Notes under the pieces: generated by a model | Seen by the model: the letters and a program-made list of their open reading frames with translations, nothing else | What the model was told of the DNA's origin: nothing | Databases searched by the model: none | DNA from: Theodoxus fluviatilis | Lineage: Eukaryota; Mollusca; Gastropoda; Cycloneritida; Neritidae | Direction: 5' to 3' | NCBI GenBank assembly: GCA_034096865.1 | Contig: JAWQFJ010002771.1 | Coordinates: forward strand, 117,001-181,000 | DNA length: 64,000 nt | Position numbers and translations under genes: made by a program | Shown here: positions 10,201 through 19,726 of the stretch, one piece after another | How positions within the stretch are numbered: position 1 is the stretch's first letter | Layout: each line of letters begins with the position of its first letter

Positions 10201-12543
10201 TGGCGATGTTAGAGCAGGCGCGAAGCGCTGAACAGACAGCGTGAAGCGGGGGTGGGGGAGGGGGGGTGTTGACTGTGAAGGTGGTGAGCGCTGAACCGAC
10301 GGCGTGAAGGGGGGGGGGGGGGGGGCGGGATGGGAGGGGGGTTCTACGTGACAGTCAAAAGTTCAGTTCGAGGCTTTGAAAAATCGTAGTTTTTCCCGGA
10401 CGATGGTAGCAAGCATGTCGAAATCGTAGCATGCTACGCCTAAATCGTAGCACTTGGCAGCTATGTGAAAATCATAGGCTTGATCACTTCAAGTTCCTGG
10501 AGGATATATGGTAAGCAAATTTTTTTGGAAGAGGTTCCATAGCCGTGTCACGCTTGTAACTTATAATCTTTGGTGTGGTCAAGGGGGAAGTAACTCTTCA
10601 CTTGCATTGCCACTTCACAATTTTTTTATTATTTTTTTTGTCTCCCTGACTGACTGTGGAGTATCATGTGTGCAAACCAAAAGCTGCATTTTTAAAATTG
10701 TCGGTCCGCGCAAAAAATACGCACAGTTTAAAAAAAATACGCATATCTGAACCAGTGAGTACGCTGAGGCAAAATTTGGGGTACCCAGGTCTGGATTTGG
10801 ACTGTGGAGGGGAATTGTTGTGTGATTTGGACTGTGGAGGGCAAGTGTTTTGTGATTTTGCCTGTGGAGAGAAGGGTTGGTGGTTTGTGCTGTAAGCTGA
10901 AGGGTGGTGAGTTGAGATACGGATGTGAAGGTTTTGTGACTTGGACTGTGGCGGGGGAAAGTGGTTGGGGTTTGGACTGTGGCGGTGAAGTATTTGGTGT
11001 TTGGACTGTGGCGGTGAAGTATTTGGGATTTGGACTGTGGAGGTGAAGTGGTTGGGGCTTGGACTGTGGCGGTGAAGTATTTGGGTGTTTGGACTGTGGA
11101 GGGGAAGGGTTTTGTGATTTGGACTGTGGAGGGGAAGTGTTGTGTGATTTAGACTGTGGAGGGGAAGGGTTGTGTGATTTGGACTGTGGAGGGGAAGGGT
11201 TTTGTGATTTGGACTGTGGAGGGGAAGGGTTGTGTGACTTGGACTGTGGAGGGGAAGTGTTGTGTGATTTGGACTGTGGCGGTGAAGTATTTGGTGTTTG
11301 GACTGTGGTGGTGAAGTGTTGTGTGATTTGGACTGTGGAGGGGAAGTGTTGTGTGATTTGGACTGTGGAGGGGAAGTGTTTTGTGATTTGGACTGTGGAG
11401 GGGAAGTGTTTTGTGATTTGTGCAGTGGAGGTGAAGGGTTTTGTGATTTATGTAGTGGAGGTGTAGGGTTTGCAATTTGTATTGTGGATGGGAAGTCGGT
11501 GTGTGGAATTGTTTCTTGTGTCCCTATGTGCATTAAATCCTTGGTTATTCATTTATCCTTGCTTGCGTGGTCTGTGTCGTGTTTGTCTCACCCCAAGTAG
11601 CCCAGGGGTAGGAAGTGCTTTCCCTTATAGCGTCAAGGGTTTGTGTGTACTACCCACCACCAAAAAGCAGCTCTTGACATAAGGGAATATCCGTTGTCTG
11701 TTCACACACTTATTTCCAAGTCGAGTATTTTTTATTTGGTTTCCACGAGAGAAAAAAAAGTTATAAAAAAAAAAAGTTATTGCCTACCTACCTACCCTAT
11801 TTTTTTTGGCTATGTTACCTTAACCACACCAATATTTTTTTTTGGCCTTATATACGTATATCCCCTGCATGTTGCATGAACCCAATGGCTCATGAGAGCA
11901 CATGTGCACCCATGTGCATGTTCCCTGCAGATATGTGCCTGCACATGCATATTATATTCATACATTTTTGGGGGGTTGTTGCATGTGGGTGGGATTTTGC
12001 TAGGTCAAATATGTTCTGGGGATGTCAGGCTGCGGATTGAATGGTATGAATTGGTAAGGAACAGCAGATGACAAAAAGTGCCATCCTACCTCCCCAGCCT
12101 TCTTCCCACTGTTAACTGCTGGTTCTACCGGAGCATCACCAGCCTGTGGGGACAGAAAGCAAATGACCACAGTGATCAGTTTTACTACTTTTCCAAGTAA
12201 TCCAACCCCAACCAACCCATTTACTGAACCTTTGAATTCAAATCCCACTTCATTTTTTATACAAGACAAAATTCTGATTAAAAAATAATAATAATAATAA
12301 ACATTCAAACTCACACAACTGTAATTTATAAGTTTTCATTTTTCATCACCTCCATTAGCCCCCTATACTTCTGCTTTCAATGCATTCTAACAAATCATAA
12401 GTAGTAATGGGGGCACAGCAATTGGGACTCACAGCATCAATTGCGGCATCATCAGCAGTAGCGTTGTCTACTTTCTTGTTCTCAGCTGACGCAGCTGCAG
12501 CCCCACCAGCAGAACGTTTAGTTCCCTTCTTTGGTCCCATCTT
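3050..12543 (-). CDS. Small nuclear protein with C-terminal AT-hook-like motif (5 exons, 90 residues)
   Basis: Coding exons on the minus strand are 12433-12540, 12090-12143, 5675-5725 and 5065-5121; the stop codon is 4228-4230. Each is bounded by AG/GT and every junction is phase 0, giving 36+18+17+19 = 90 residues. The product begins MGPKKGTKRS, is rich in Ala, Lys, Asp and Glu, and ends GKKGRGRPAKAK. RGRP is the minor-groove-binding core of AT-hooks (HMGA family), and the Lys/Ala/acidic composition also recalls HMGN proteins. A chromatin-associated nuclear role is inferred. The ATG sits 3 nt inside an exon with an acceptor at 12544, so a 5'UTR exon must lie further upstream. The second intron is 6.4 kb and full of transposons. 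HMGN-like versus HMGA-like identity is not settled. Confidence 0.75.
3065..3070 (-). terminator. Polyadenylation signal AATAAA of the AT-hook gene
   Basis: AATAAA on the minus strand in the expected place at the end of the last exon. No competing signal is closer to the stop codon in the stretch I read. Confidence 0.55.
5065..5121 (-). CDS. AT-hook gene, fourth coding exon with RGRP core
   Basis: 19 codons (GDAKASPGKKGRGRPAKAK). Acceptor GGCTACAG, donor GTATGG. It contains the AT-hook-like RGRP core flanked by basic residues. A consensus AT-hook has PRGRP; here the first proline is replaced by Gly. Confidence 0.75.
5675..5725 (-). CDS. AT-hook gene, third coding exon
   Basis: 17 codons (PKKAEEDKADTKGDEGK), strongly charged. 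Acceptor TTCTCAG, donor GTAAGG. Its Lys/Glu/Asp pattern resembles the nucleosome-binding and acidic parts of HMGN proteins, by inspection only. Confidence 0.75.
6110..6862. mobile_element. hAT-like non-autonomous element
   Basis: The left end CAGGGTTTGTACAGG and right end CCTGTACGAACCCTG are inverted complements with one mismatch. Inside both ends are short repeated phrases such as TTCCATGACTTTTCCATGA. CAGGGTT-type termini are known from hAT MITEs. I could not find a perfect 8-bp target duplication. Confidence 0.6.
6180..6340. repeat. Hairpin nested in the hAT-like element
   Basis: CTTAGCGTACTGTGATAC at about 6181 and its inverted complement ending GTACGCTAAG near 6340 form arms of about 29 bp with one mismatch. 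The whole is about 160 bp, typical of a foldback MITE nested in the larger element. Confidence 0.65.
7138..7964 (+). mobile_element. AGGTCA element, copy 2
   Basis: Full-length with both ends. The right end reads GTGAGTCG instead of GTGAGTCA. The interior diverges from the 1578, 13916 and 17728 copies and carries a TATATACCATATATAGG variant, suggesting at least two subfamilies. Confidence 0.85.
8032..8989 (+). mobile_element. AGGTCA element, copy 3 (rearranged)
   Basis: The left end is followed almost at once by sequence normally found near the right end (deletion). The segment 'GGTGACCTAGTATGAAAGTATAAC ... TCCAACATTAAAG' then occurs repeatedly in tandem. The right end has GCATGCGAGTC. It looks like internal unequal exchange. 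Confidence 0.75.
8990..9530. other. Intronic stretch, nothing recognised
   Basis: Within the large intron of the AT-hook gene. I see no repeat end, RNA gene or protein-like frame. Confidence 0.4.
9540..10081 (-). pseudogene. 3' fragment of an L2/CR1-like LINE
   Basis: Minus-strand frames carry the usual C-terminal signature of L2/CR1-type reverse-transcriptase ORFs: SRSLRSAADSRMLKVPR, then a P-x-x-WNSIPLSVR block, and after a frameshift KSALKTHLFRSAF ending in a stop at 9748-9750. It is 5'-truncated close to the NNN gap, so its true left limit is unknown. Confidence 0.65.
10102..10465 (+). mobile_element. G-tract MITE (CAGAGCTGCCAA ends), copy 1
   Basis: Begins CAGAGCTGCCAA and ends TTGGCAGCTATG, near-complementary ends. 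It is flanked by TGAAAA on both sides (10096-10101 and 10466-10471). It holds long G runs (about 10240-10340) and a terminal phrase ATCGTAGCATGCTACGCC. Confidence 0.65.
10798..11475. repeat. 30-bp minisatellite, over 20 units
   Basis: The unit TTTGGACTGTGGAGGGGAAG plus about 10 bp (GTGTTGTGTGA-type) repeats with variants. Because 30 is a multiple of 3, several frames on both strands stay open. The minus frame reads as a decapeptide of the type SPNHKTLPLH and the plus frame LDCGGEVLCD. I see no start, splice context or homology suggesting translation. Confidence 0.8.
11682..11850. repeat. GGTGTGGTTAAGGTAAC-type MITE end, copy 1
   Basis: From 'GGGAATATCCGTTGTCTGTTC' to 'CTTAACCACACCAATA' plus a T run and GGCCTTA. 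Nearly the same 165 bases recur at 20204-20371, and the terminal part recurs inverted at 19417 and again near 55010. Confidence 0.65.
12090..12143 (-). CDS. AT-hook gene, second coding exon
   Basis: 18 codons (AGDAPVEPAVNSGKKAGE). The acceptor follows a pyrimidine-rich TTTCTGTCCCCACAG and the donor is GTAGGA. Phase 0 on both sides. Confidence 0.72.
12433..12540 (-). CDS. AT-hook gene, first coding exon
   Basis: 36 codons starting ATG GGA CCA AAG AAG. The donor is GTGAGT at 12427-12432. An acceptor CAG at 12544-12546, three bases before the ATG, shows this is not the first exon of the transcript. The Ala-rich stretch GGAAAASAENKK is typical of low-complexity nuclear proteins. Confidence 0.75.
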
Positions 12544-12599
12544 CTGCAACATAAGTGCATAATTAGGGTGGCAGAAAAATAAGATTCATAATTACCATT

Positions 12600-12969
12600 A
12601 AATGCAACCCGTACATTCAGGGTAGGTTGTGGGGATTAACATCCTCATCTGCAATTAAAACAGCACCTTGCATGTGGCATGCTACAGTAGTGGAACACGA
12701 TTCCTTCTCTGGGGATCTCTTATTTTTCCAACACACATACACAAACACCCATCTGTCCTCAGAGTCTGCCATCTGAAGCTAGCACCAACTAAGAGTATTG
12801 GGGCAGGGTGGGGTTACTGCAAAGCTACAGCCTTAATTCTGGCCTACAATAATATAGCTCATAACAGAGTCTTTACCACCCACTGACCTTCCACCAGTGT
12901 GGTGCAAAGTTGTTTTTTTAACATGGCAAAATGTTTAAGTTTTTACCTATACACAGATGTAACCTGGGT
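12600..12969. other. Upstream of the AT-hook coding exons, nothing recognised
   Basis: Lies between the acceptor of the ATG exon and the piggyBac element. By position it is an intron of the 5'UTR. I see no promoter element. Confidence 0.35.
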
Positions 12970-13242
12970 TTAACCCTTTTCTGACGGGCTACATGTATAC
13001 ATGTAACAGCTGATCTGCACCCACGGCCCGGCTACACGTATACATGTAATGGTCGTGGCAGTTCGTTTTGTGTATCTCTTCCAAACTTTCGATTGACCCA
13101 GAATGTCCACAGAGTTATTTCCCTTAGTTTATATAACTGTGTTTGCGTGATCGCTGTCTGATCGAAGAAATGTTGGATTTTTTCGCCAAAAATGTCGTTT
13201 TGAGGTCAAAGTTCCACTGCTCCGCCATTAGAGGAGATTCGA

Positions 13243-13890
13243 ATGGATGCCGACAGCGAAAGTGACTCCGATTCTGATGATTTATTGTCCAGAAATGTGC
13301 CCGATTCGAGTGATTCTGAAGAAGATTATGCAAGGCCAAGCATGTCGACTTCGAGTTTGGGAAGCAAGCGCCGTTCAACTCGATTTTCGCGTGCAAGAAG
13401 ACGGAGTTCGAGTCAAAGTGGGCGTGGCGGTCGAGCGTGACAGACTCCACAAGACGAAGATGAGGGGTGGGTCGAAGTGGAATACCGTGAAATGACAGAC
13501 GTTCCAGCATTCACTTGTGTACCTGGTTTGAAGGTGAATCTCAGTGAGGAGAAATCTCCGAAAACTTTCTTTGAACTTTTCATCGGTGCAACAGTGATTG
13601 AACTTTTTGTGACAGAGACTAATCGCTATACACATCAGGTGGCACAAGTGCATCCCAATTACTATTACCTGAGGGGATGGAGAAGTACCACTGCTGCTGA
13701 AATGAAGCGATTCATTGGCCTCCTCCTGACCATGGGAATTATCTCGAAGCCAGAGATTCGTCACTTCTGGACAAAAAAAACCGTTATTGAGAGCTATACT
13801 GTTCTTTGGCAAGGTAATTATGCAGCTGTTTTTGTTTACTCTCTCTCTCTCTCCTCTATTCCCACCCCCTCACTTTCTTATTTGTGATAT
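13243..13890 (+). pseudogene. piggyBac transposase, N-terminal fragment
   Basis: ATG at 13243 opens an acidic Ser/Asp-rich N-terminus (DADSESDSDSDD), then a basic Arg/Ser stretch. A frameshift near 13438 leads into a frame with the start of the DDE_Tnp_1_7 fold: PKTFFELFIGATVIELFV, then TTAAEMKRFIGLLLTMGI and a PEIRHFW block. The match stops near 13815, and the catalytic Asp residues normally found further on are missing. The frame ends at an ordinary stop before the inserted AGGTCA element. Confidence 0.85.
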
Positions 13891-13915
13891 ATCAAAATGA
13901 TGCACTTAGAGTATA

Positions 13916-14776
13916 ACAAGAAGGGCAAAGCCCATACGACTCACATGCTTGACCTTGACCTTTATATGACCTTGACCTTCAGGTGACCTTCAAGGTCAAG
14001 GTCAAACAACTAAACCTACCAATGACATCATACACTAAGAAATGCTTTACACATTTTTCCTACCAAAATACATGTGACCTTGACCCAAGGTCAAGGTCAT
14101 CCAAGGTCATGCAACACAAAGCTGTTAATTCAAGACATAGGAAGCACAATGGTGCTTATTGGCACTTTCTACCATGAGATATGGTCACTTTTAGTGGTTC
14201 ACTACCCCATTTTGGTCACATTTCATAAGGGTCAAAGTGACCTTGACCTTGATGATATGTGACCAAATGTGTCTCATGATGAAAGTATAACATGTGCCCC
14301 ACATAATTATTAAGTTTGAAACAGTTAGCTGCCATAGTTCAGGGTCAAGGTCACTTCAAAATATGTATACGATCCAACTTTGAAGAGCTCCTGTGACCTT
14401 GACCTTGAAGCAAGGTCAACCAAACTGGTATCAATAGATAGGGCTTGCTTTGACCTATATATCACTTGTAGCTGAGGTCGCCATTCTCAATAACGTGGGA
14501 GAAAATTGGGAAAATGTGAAAAATGACTGTTTTTGAGACCACATTTATGGCTCCTGTGACCTTGACCTTGAAGCAAGGTCAAGTCACTATGTATGTTTTT
14601 TGAGGCCTTGTCATCATACACCATCATGCCACATTTGGTGTTGATAGACTTAATAGTCTCCGAGAAAAATCCAACGTTTAAGTTTTTTACGGACGGACGG
14701 ACGGACGCCCGCCCGGACGGACGGACGACACGGCTCAGTACATAGACTCACTTTTGCTTCGCATGTGAGTCAAAAA
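13916..14776 (+). mobile_element. AGGTCA element, copy 4 (inside piggyBac)
   Basis: Complete ends, inserted in the interior of the piggyBac element, so it is younger than that insertion. Near its right end is a (GGAC)/(GCCC) array, a variable part of the family. Confidence 0.85.
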
Positions 14777-14929
14777 TCTTGATTATGTTGATATGGATAT
14801 ACATGATGTTTTCCTTGAGCCTAATTTTTGTCAGTGATTTACTTTCTTTATGTTATGCTCAATGTTCAGGAAGATATAAATTCATTTGGTTTGACTGATT
14901 TTTGTCAACAACTATCCTTCAGAAAATGT

Positions 14930-15895
14930 TAGTTTCTCAAGGGAGTTTTGAGGTTTTTAACTTTGATTCGAATGACTTTTTTCACACTTTTTGACCTAAC
15001 TATTTCCCTTTCCAATATGGCTACCATATGGATACAATGGCAGTTGAGCCAAACTTATCATCAATGGAAAGAGGAACCATTATTCTAGTAGTCCTGAAAG
15101 TTTCATGATGATTCATGGAGAAACATAATGATATTGATAGTGAGAACTTTTTTGACCCACCCCATATTTGGGCAGTTGACACGGTAACCAGCCCTTTAGG
15201 GGTCATGGTTTCGTTTGAGTTTTGTGCCCTATTTGACTGTTTCATACCCAATGTTTTGCTTGCTGCATGCTGCTGATATGTTGCTGAGGTGCTAGGCACC
15301 CAGAAAATGTTAGTTTCTCAAGGGAGTTTTGAGGTTTTTAACTGAATGAGTTTTTTTCACATTTGTTGACCTAATTATTTCCCTTTCCAATATGGCCACC
15401 ATATGGTTACCATGGCAGTTGAGCCAAACTTATCATCAATGGAAAGAGGAACCATTATTCTAGTAGTCCTGAAAGTTTCATGATGATTCATGAAGAAACA
15501 TAATGATAGTGATAACTTTTTTGACCCACCCCATATTTGGGCAGTTGACATGGTGACCAGCCGTTTAATGGGGTCATGGTTTTATTTGAATTTTGTGCCC
15601 TATTTGACTGGTTCATACCCAATGTTTTGCTTGTTGCATGCTGCTGATATGTTGCTGAGGTGCTAGGCACCCAGAAAATGTTAGTTTCTCCAGGAGTTTT
15701 GATGTTTTTAACTTTGAATGACTTTTTTCACATTTTTTGACCTAATTATTTCCCTTTCCAATATGGCCACCATATGGTTACCATGGCAATTGAGCCAAAC
15801 TTATCATCAATGGGAAGAGGAACCATTATTCTAGTAGTCCTGAAAGTTTCATGAAGATTCATGAAGAAACTTTGATGCAATAAAAGTTTTTGTAA
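14930..15895. repeat. Three tandem 371-bp repeats inside piggyBac
   Basis: Units begin with CAGAAAATGTTAGTTTCTC at 14930, 15301 and 15672 (the last partial). They lie where the transposase C-terminal half would be. No coding frame survives. Confidence 0.8.
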
Positions 15896-16061
15896 AACCA
15901 CTCCAATTCTTCCTTTTTCTTTGTGGCAACCTCAGGCAGCAGGAGGTGTTTTGAGTATGGCAACGTCAGTCAGAAAAGGGTTAACATTCTGTTTTCACAC
16001 ATGAAATGATGAATAAAAACCGCTGGCGCTGAACCTCCAGGTTTTGGAGAAGAAAAAAAGA

Positions 16062-16237
16062 AGATCGGGTTCGAACCCGCAGCCTCCGAGAAAAGAGGAG
16101 GAAAAAACGCACACACACACAAACACAAAAAACCAGGTGGGTTCGAACCCACAACCCCTCGAAAAAAAGTTTCAGTGCAGAATCGAACCTGGTCATGCAT
16201 GACCAAGAGCCCAATGCTCTACCAACTGTGCCATTGT
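16062..16237 (-). repeat. tRNA-like module with three T-arm palindromes
   Basis: On the minus strand 16171-16237 reads as a degenerate tRNA: A-box-like TGGCACAGTTGGTAGAGC and B-box-like GGTTCGATTC. The anticodon loop would be CTCTTGG (Lys-like), but the anticodon and acceptor stems do not pair. Two more T-arm palindromes, CGGGTTCGAACCCG (16066-16079) and GTGGGTTCGAACCCAC (16137-16152), follow. A tRNA-derived SINE or degenerated tRNA cluster is likelier than a functional tRNA. Confidence 0.5.
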
Positions 16238-16489
16238 AAACTTGTAGGTATGTGAAGCATTTATAACGACCTTGTCATAAACCCTCGTGGTTCGTATTTT
16301 GCACTGTAAATTGTAGAAAAATGGATGATAGCATGAACTGTTTGGTATTTCATACGGATCTAACCCATCAACGTCAATATTCTTTTCGTAGTATCGCATT
16401 TTGGCGCCTGCTGGTAGAGGTTCAACATATATTGAAGCGTTTTGCTGAAGTAGGAAAGATAACCCGGTTTGACTCGATGTCATTACCCT

Positions 16490-16525
16490 GAAATGGTCGT
16501 TGTCCCCAACATTTCCGGGTCAGGG
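16490..16525. repeat. Solo end of the GCTGAAATGG Mutator-like family
   Basis: CTGAAATGGTCGTTGTCCCC matches the terminal inverted repeat of the element at 28842-29281. Confidence 0.5.
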
Positions 16526-16924
16526 ATTGATTAAATCATCATATTTTTGTGACACTGAGACCAGACCATCAAAACAATTAGCACTAGGCCTTGAATCAAA
16601 TCGTCGTACGAGATCTTACGTTGACTGCAAATGTACAACAGTGCCGCGTGATTGTGTCGACATTCAGTTAGTTCGCTGGGCCCGTATTCACAACGGTGAT
16701 TTATCTTTTTAACACTCGATTTATCCCCTATCCCCGCGTTATCTTGATCGGTTAGATAAGGTACGCTCGTCAGAGGATCCTAGGTTGCGCTTTGCTATAT
16801 ATACTGCTTTCTTTGTCGTCTCTTCGATTCTCTTAGATCGTAGATGACGTCATGAGATTACGTCAAAGCGGAACAGGCAGTTGGAATCGTCTGAGTTTAG
16901 AGACAAGGGTAGTGAATTAGGCAG
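16526..16924. other. Unassigned stretch
   Basis: No recognised exon or repeat; moderately CpG-bearing near 16600-16800. Confidence 0.3.
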
Positions 16925-16926
16925 TA

Positions 16927-17111
16927 CAGTAGTCGCCGCTTATTAAAAACACATTGGGACCGAACAAAAGTGTTTTTAATAAGCGGCGTTTTTATTAACC
17001 GTTTGCTTGTTGAACATGTACATCAGTAACGAAGTAAATCCGGACCTTACCAACTGTATTTAAAAAACGGCTGTTTTTATTAACCGCGTGTTTTATAAGC
17101 GGCGACTACTG
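16927..17111. mobile_element. pogo/Tigger-type MITE, 185 bp
   Basis: Perfect 17-bp inverted termini CAGTAGTCGCCGCTTAT and ATAAGCGGCGACTACTG, flanked by TA on both sides (16925-16926, 17112-17113). The same terminus borders a pogo-type transposase fragment at 60177, which gives the family assignment. Each end also folds on itself through TTAATAAGCGGCG-type arms. Confidence 0.88.
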
Positions 17112-17162
17112 TATTGCCTTTCTTACTTACATTCAGCCCTTGAGGCAAAATATTCAAATGTG

Positions 17163-17496
<334 letters not shown>

Positions 17497-17727
17497 AGTA
17501 CTGATCAAAAGATCAGATAAAGGCCTTGCGGCCTAAGACATCTGAGGACATATCTATCTAAATCACTCTCTGTCCTCTGACGTCACGAATTCTATTCTAT
17601 TCTATTCACCCTCCTTCAAAAATCTCCTCGCAAATGACGTCACGTTTATTCAACGTCAAATGATGACGTCACAGATTTTGCAAAATGGAGTCTGTTGAAT
17701 TGTTTTCATTGAAACACCAAAATGTAA

Positions 17728-18584
17728 ACAAGAAGGGCAAAGCCCATACGACTCACATGCTTGACCTTGACCTTTATATGACCTTGACCTTCAGGTGACC
17801 TTCAAGGTCAAGGTCAAACAACTAAACCTACCAATGACATCATACACTAAGAAATGCTTTACACATTTTTCCTACCAAAATACATGTGACCTTGACCCAA
17901 GGTCAAGGTCATCCAAGGTCATGCAACACAAAGCTGTTAATTCAAGACATAGGAAGCACAATGGTGCTTATTGGCACTTTCTACCATGAGATATAGTCAC
18001 TTTTAGTGGTTCACTACCCCATTTTGGTCACATTTCATAAGGGTCAAAGTGACCTTGACCTTGATGATATGTGAACAAATGTGTCTCATGATGAAAGTAT
18101 AACATGTGCCCCACATAATTATTAAGTTTGAAACAGTTATCTTCCATAGTTCAGGGTCAAGGTCACTTCAAAATATGTATACAATCCAACTTTGAAGAGC
18201 TCCTGTGACCTTGACCTTGAAGCAAGGTCAACCAAACTGGTATCAAAAGATAGGGCTTGCTTAGACCTATATACCACTTGTAGCTAAGGTCGCCATTCTC
18301 AATAACGTGGGAGAAAATTGGGAAAATGTGAAAAATGACTGTTTTTGAGACCACATTTATGGCTCCTGTGACCTTGACCTTGAAGCAAGGTCAAGTCACT
18401 ATGTATGTTTTTTGAGGCCTTGTCATCATACACCATCATGCCACATTTGGTGTTGATAGACTTAATAGTCTCCGAGAAAAATCCAACGTTTAAGTTTTTT
18501 ACGGACGGACGGACGCCCGCCCGCCCGGACGTACGACACGGCTCAGTACATAGACTCACTTTTGCTTCGCATGTGAGTCAAAAA
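17728..18584 (+). mobile_element. AGGTCA element, copy 5 (best reference copy)
   Basis: Hairpin GGGCAAAGCCC at 17735-17745, then GACTCACATGC at 17750-17760; at the right, GACTCAC (18553-18559) pairs with GTGAGTC (18573-18579), and GCATGTGAGTC (18569-18579) is the inverted complement of the left GACTCACATGC. By eye I count 14 TGACCTTGA/TCAAGGTCA/CCAAGGTCA sites. At 17887-17911 there is a perfect everted pair, TGACCTTGACC and GGTCAAGGTCA, separated by 3 nt. Confidence 0.88.
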
Positions 18585-19165
18585 GTCACTTTCTTTTAAA
18601 ACCTCGATTCTGAAAATTTGATAATATTGAATCGGACCTAACTTCCAGTCAGTGTGCAAAATCTCAAGGAAATCCGTCCAGTAGTTTTTGAGATATAAGC
18701 CGTGGAGACGGGACAGACAGACACACACACACACACAGACAGATAAAGTCTGTAGGACCTCCAGTAAACCTGGAGGGATAAAAACAAGTAACCCCATGAA
18801 GATCTGAAATTATTTCCAGAATCAAGAAATAAGCATTTCTTCCAACTTAGATTCTGAAGAGTATTTTTAACTATTAGCTAAAACATTTTATTCATTCAAG
18901 GAAGATGGGGGTGGGGTGGGGGTGTGGGGTTTAAAATTCTAATCTTTTCAAAGTTAAATTAGACATCAAGAAAAACAAGGGGGTGGGGTCTTAAGTTTAC
19001 AAACCTACCTTGGATGCATTCATGCACATTAATGATTTGCCCAGTATTTTTCTGCATTAACATTTCCACTTAAAGTCATTAATGCATCAACACATAAGTT
19101 TTGCTAGTTGAGTTGTTCTCCTGAGTGACTGGATGGGGTGCTCTATTAAAGTTTCTTATAACCAG
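18585..19165. other. Unassigned stretch with LINE-tail-like phrase
   Basis: 18640-18740 contains 'TCCGTCCAGTAGTTTTTGAG' and 'GACAGACAGACACAC', a phrase often seen near repeat 3' ends. The rest is not recognised. Confidence 0.3.
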
Positions 19166-19416
19166 CTATTTTTTAGTTTTAGGCAAAGAAACATTGCATC
19201 AGGAGGTTGTACATATGTCCAAGAAACACCATGAGCAGTGGGATTTGATGAAAGTAAAGTTTGTGCATGTTAGAGTAATAAATAATGTAAAATTGCCATC
19301 AGAATGGAGGCCAAAAAGTGGAACGACTGACCCAACACGCTCCACAAACTATTTACAGCAAAGTATGCCATTGGTGTTTAAAAATTCTGCTGTGAATCTG
19401 TTAATAAAATTTTTGT

Positions 19417-19695
19417 TTAGGCCAAAAAAAAAAAATGGTGTGGTTACGGTAACCCGACCTACCCTATTCTGGGGCGCCGACCCTACATCTTTTTTATTGA
19501 AAATGTTGAAGTTTTTTTTAAATATCAAAGTTGTGGGTTGAGGGCTGGGCTGTCAAGTCCCTGAGCGCTGAGCCGCCGACGTGAAGCTGGGGGGGGGGGG
19601 GGGGGGGGGGAGGGGAGGGAGGGGGTTCTACGTGACGGTCAAAAGTTCAGTTCGACGCTCAGCGCTGAACCGCCAGCATAAAGCGGGGCGTGTGT

Positions 19696-19726
<31 letters not shown>

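Larger units (their letters stand above)
12974..15980 (+). mobile_element. piggyBac-family element (defective)
   Basis: Flanked by TTAA at 12970-12973 and 15981-15984. The termini are CCCTTTTCTGAC and GTCAGAAAAGGG, 12-bp perfect inverted repeats. Just inside the left end GGCTACATGTATACATGTAA and a near copy form two direct repeats, as in piggyBac subterminal regions. Inside are a broken transposase start, an inserted AGGTCA element and three 371-bp tandem repeats. Confidence 0.9.

Noticed and set aside
13375..13812. 145-codon minus ORF opposite the piggyBac transposase
   Set aside because: Antisense shadow of the transposase frame.
16171..16237. Functional tRNA-Lys
   Set aside because: Anticodon and acceptor stems do not pair; only the A and B boxes are convincing.
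17728..18584. Helitron interpretation of the AGGTCA element because of its 3' hairpin
   Set aside because: No 5' TC or 3' CTRR termini, and the subterminal inverted repeats at both ends are not Helitron-like.
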